From Chloroflexota bacterium (GTDB taxonomy: Bacteria; Chloroflexota; Dehalococcoidia; Lucifugimonadales; Lucifugimonadaceae), in assembly GCA_016189845.1 (NCBI GenBank), contig JACPRT010000036.1, forward strand, positions 1 to 6,001: a DNA stretch of 6,001 nucleotides, in the 5' to 3' direction. Numbering within the stretch: position 1 is the stretch's first letter; each line of letters opens with the position of its first letter. Positions 5,996-6,001 of the stretch are shown piece by piece. The notes beneath the pieces are model-generated. The model searched no databases and was not told where the DNA came from. It worked only from the letters and a program-made list of their open reading frames with translations. A program made the position numbers and the translations under genes.

Positions 5996-6001
5996 CGTCG
6001 C

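Overview
The window looks like chromosomal DNA of a GC-rich bacterium, most likely a Chloroflexota member (Dehalococcoidia/SAR202-like). This is inferred mainly from the substrate-binding lipoprotein, which carries a long Val/Glu/Lys/Thr-rich repeat (VVEKT-type units) followed by a TATATA-P linker just after its lipid-anchored cysteine. That style is very common in Chloroflexota solute-binding proteins. The Pro/Thr-rich tether of the cytochrome lipoprotein fits the same picture. No phage, transposon, CRISPR, tRNA or rRNA signal was seen.

Layout: positions 1-281 hold the C-terminal end of an amidase-signature enzyme on the + strand, cut by the left edge. Everything else lies on the - strand and reads right to left. 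In order of transcription: a complete D-2-hydroxyacid dehydrogenase (5995-5036); a 162-bp gap with a near-consensus sigma70-type promoter; a family-5 (peptide/nickel/opine class) ABC substrate-binding lipoprotein (4873-2966); a 157-bp gap with a long stem-loop; a DppB/OppB-type permease (2808-1873); a DppC/OppC-type permease 8 bp further on (1864-941); and, after 50 bp measured start to stop region (897-940 intergenic), a 200-residue mono-haem cytochrome c lipoprotein (896-294). The cytochrome and the amidase converge with only 12 bp between their stop codons.

How it may work together: the binding protein captures an oligopeptide-like or other small organic ligand outside the membrane and passes it to the two-permease channel. 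The ATPase subunits that must power the channel (DppD/DppF type) are not in the window, and a cytochrome c lipoprotein occupies the place where they often sit. The dehydrogenase and the amidase could process the imported compound or its products, but that link rests only on proximity. The promoter and the stem-loop suggest the binding protein starts its own transcript and is made in excess over the permeases.

Several naive longest reading frames here are misleading. The true starts of the cytochrome, the DppC-type permease and the binding protein lie well inside longer open frames; ribosome-binding sites and signal peptides or family N-termini fix them. I see nothing that amounts to a clear undescribed system. 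The points most worth checking are the ATPase-less transporter linked to a cytochrome lipoprotein and the stem-loop between binding protein and permeases.
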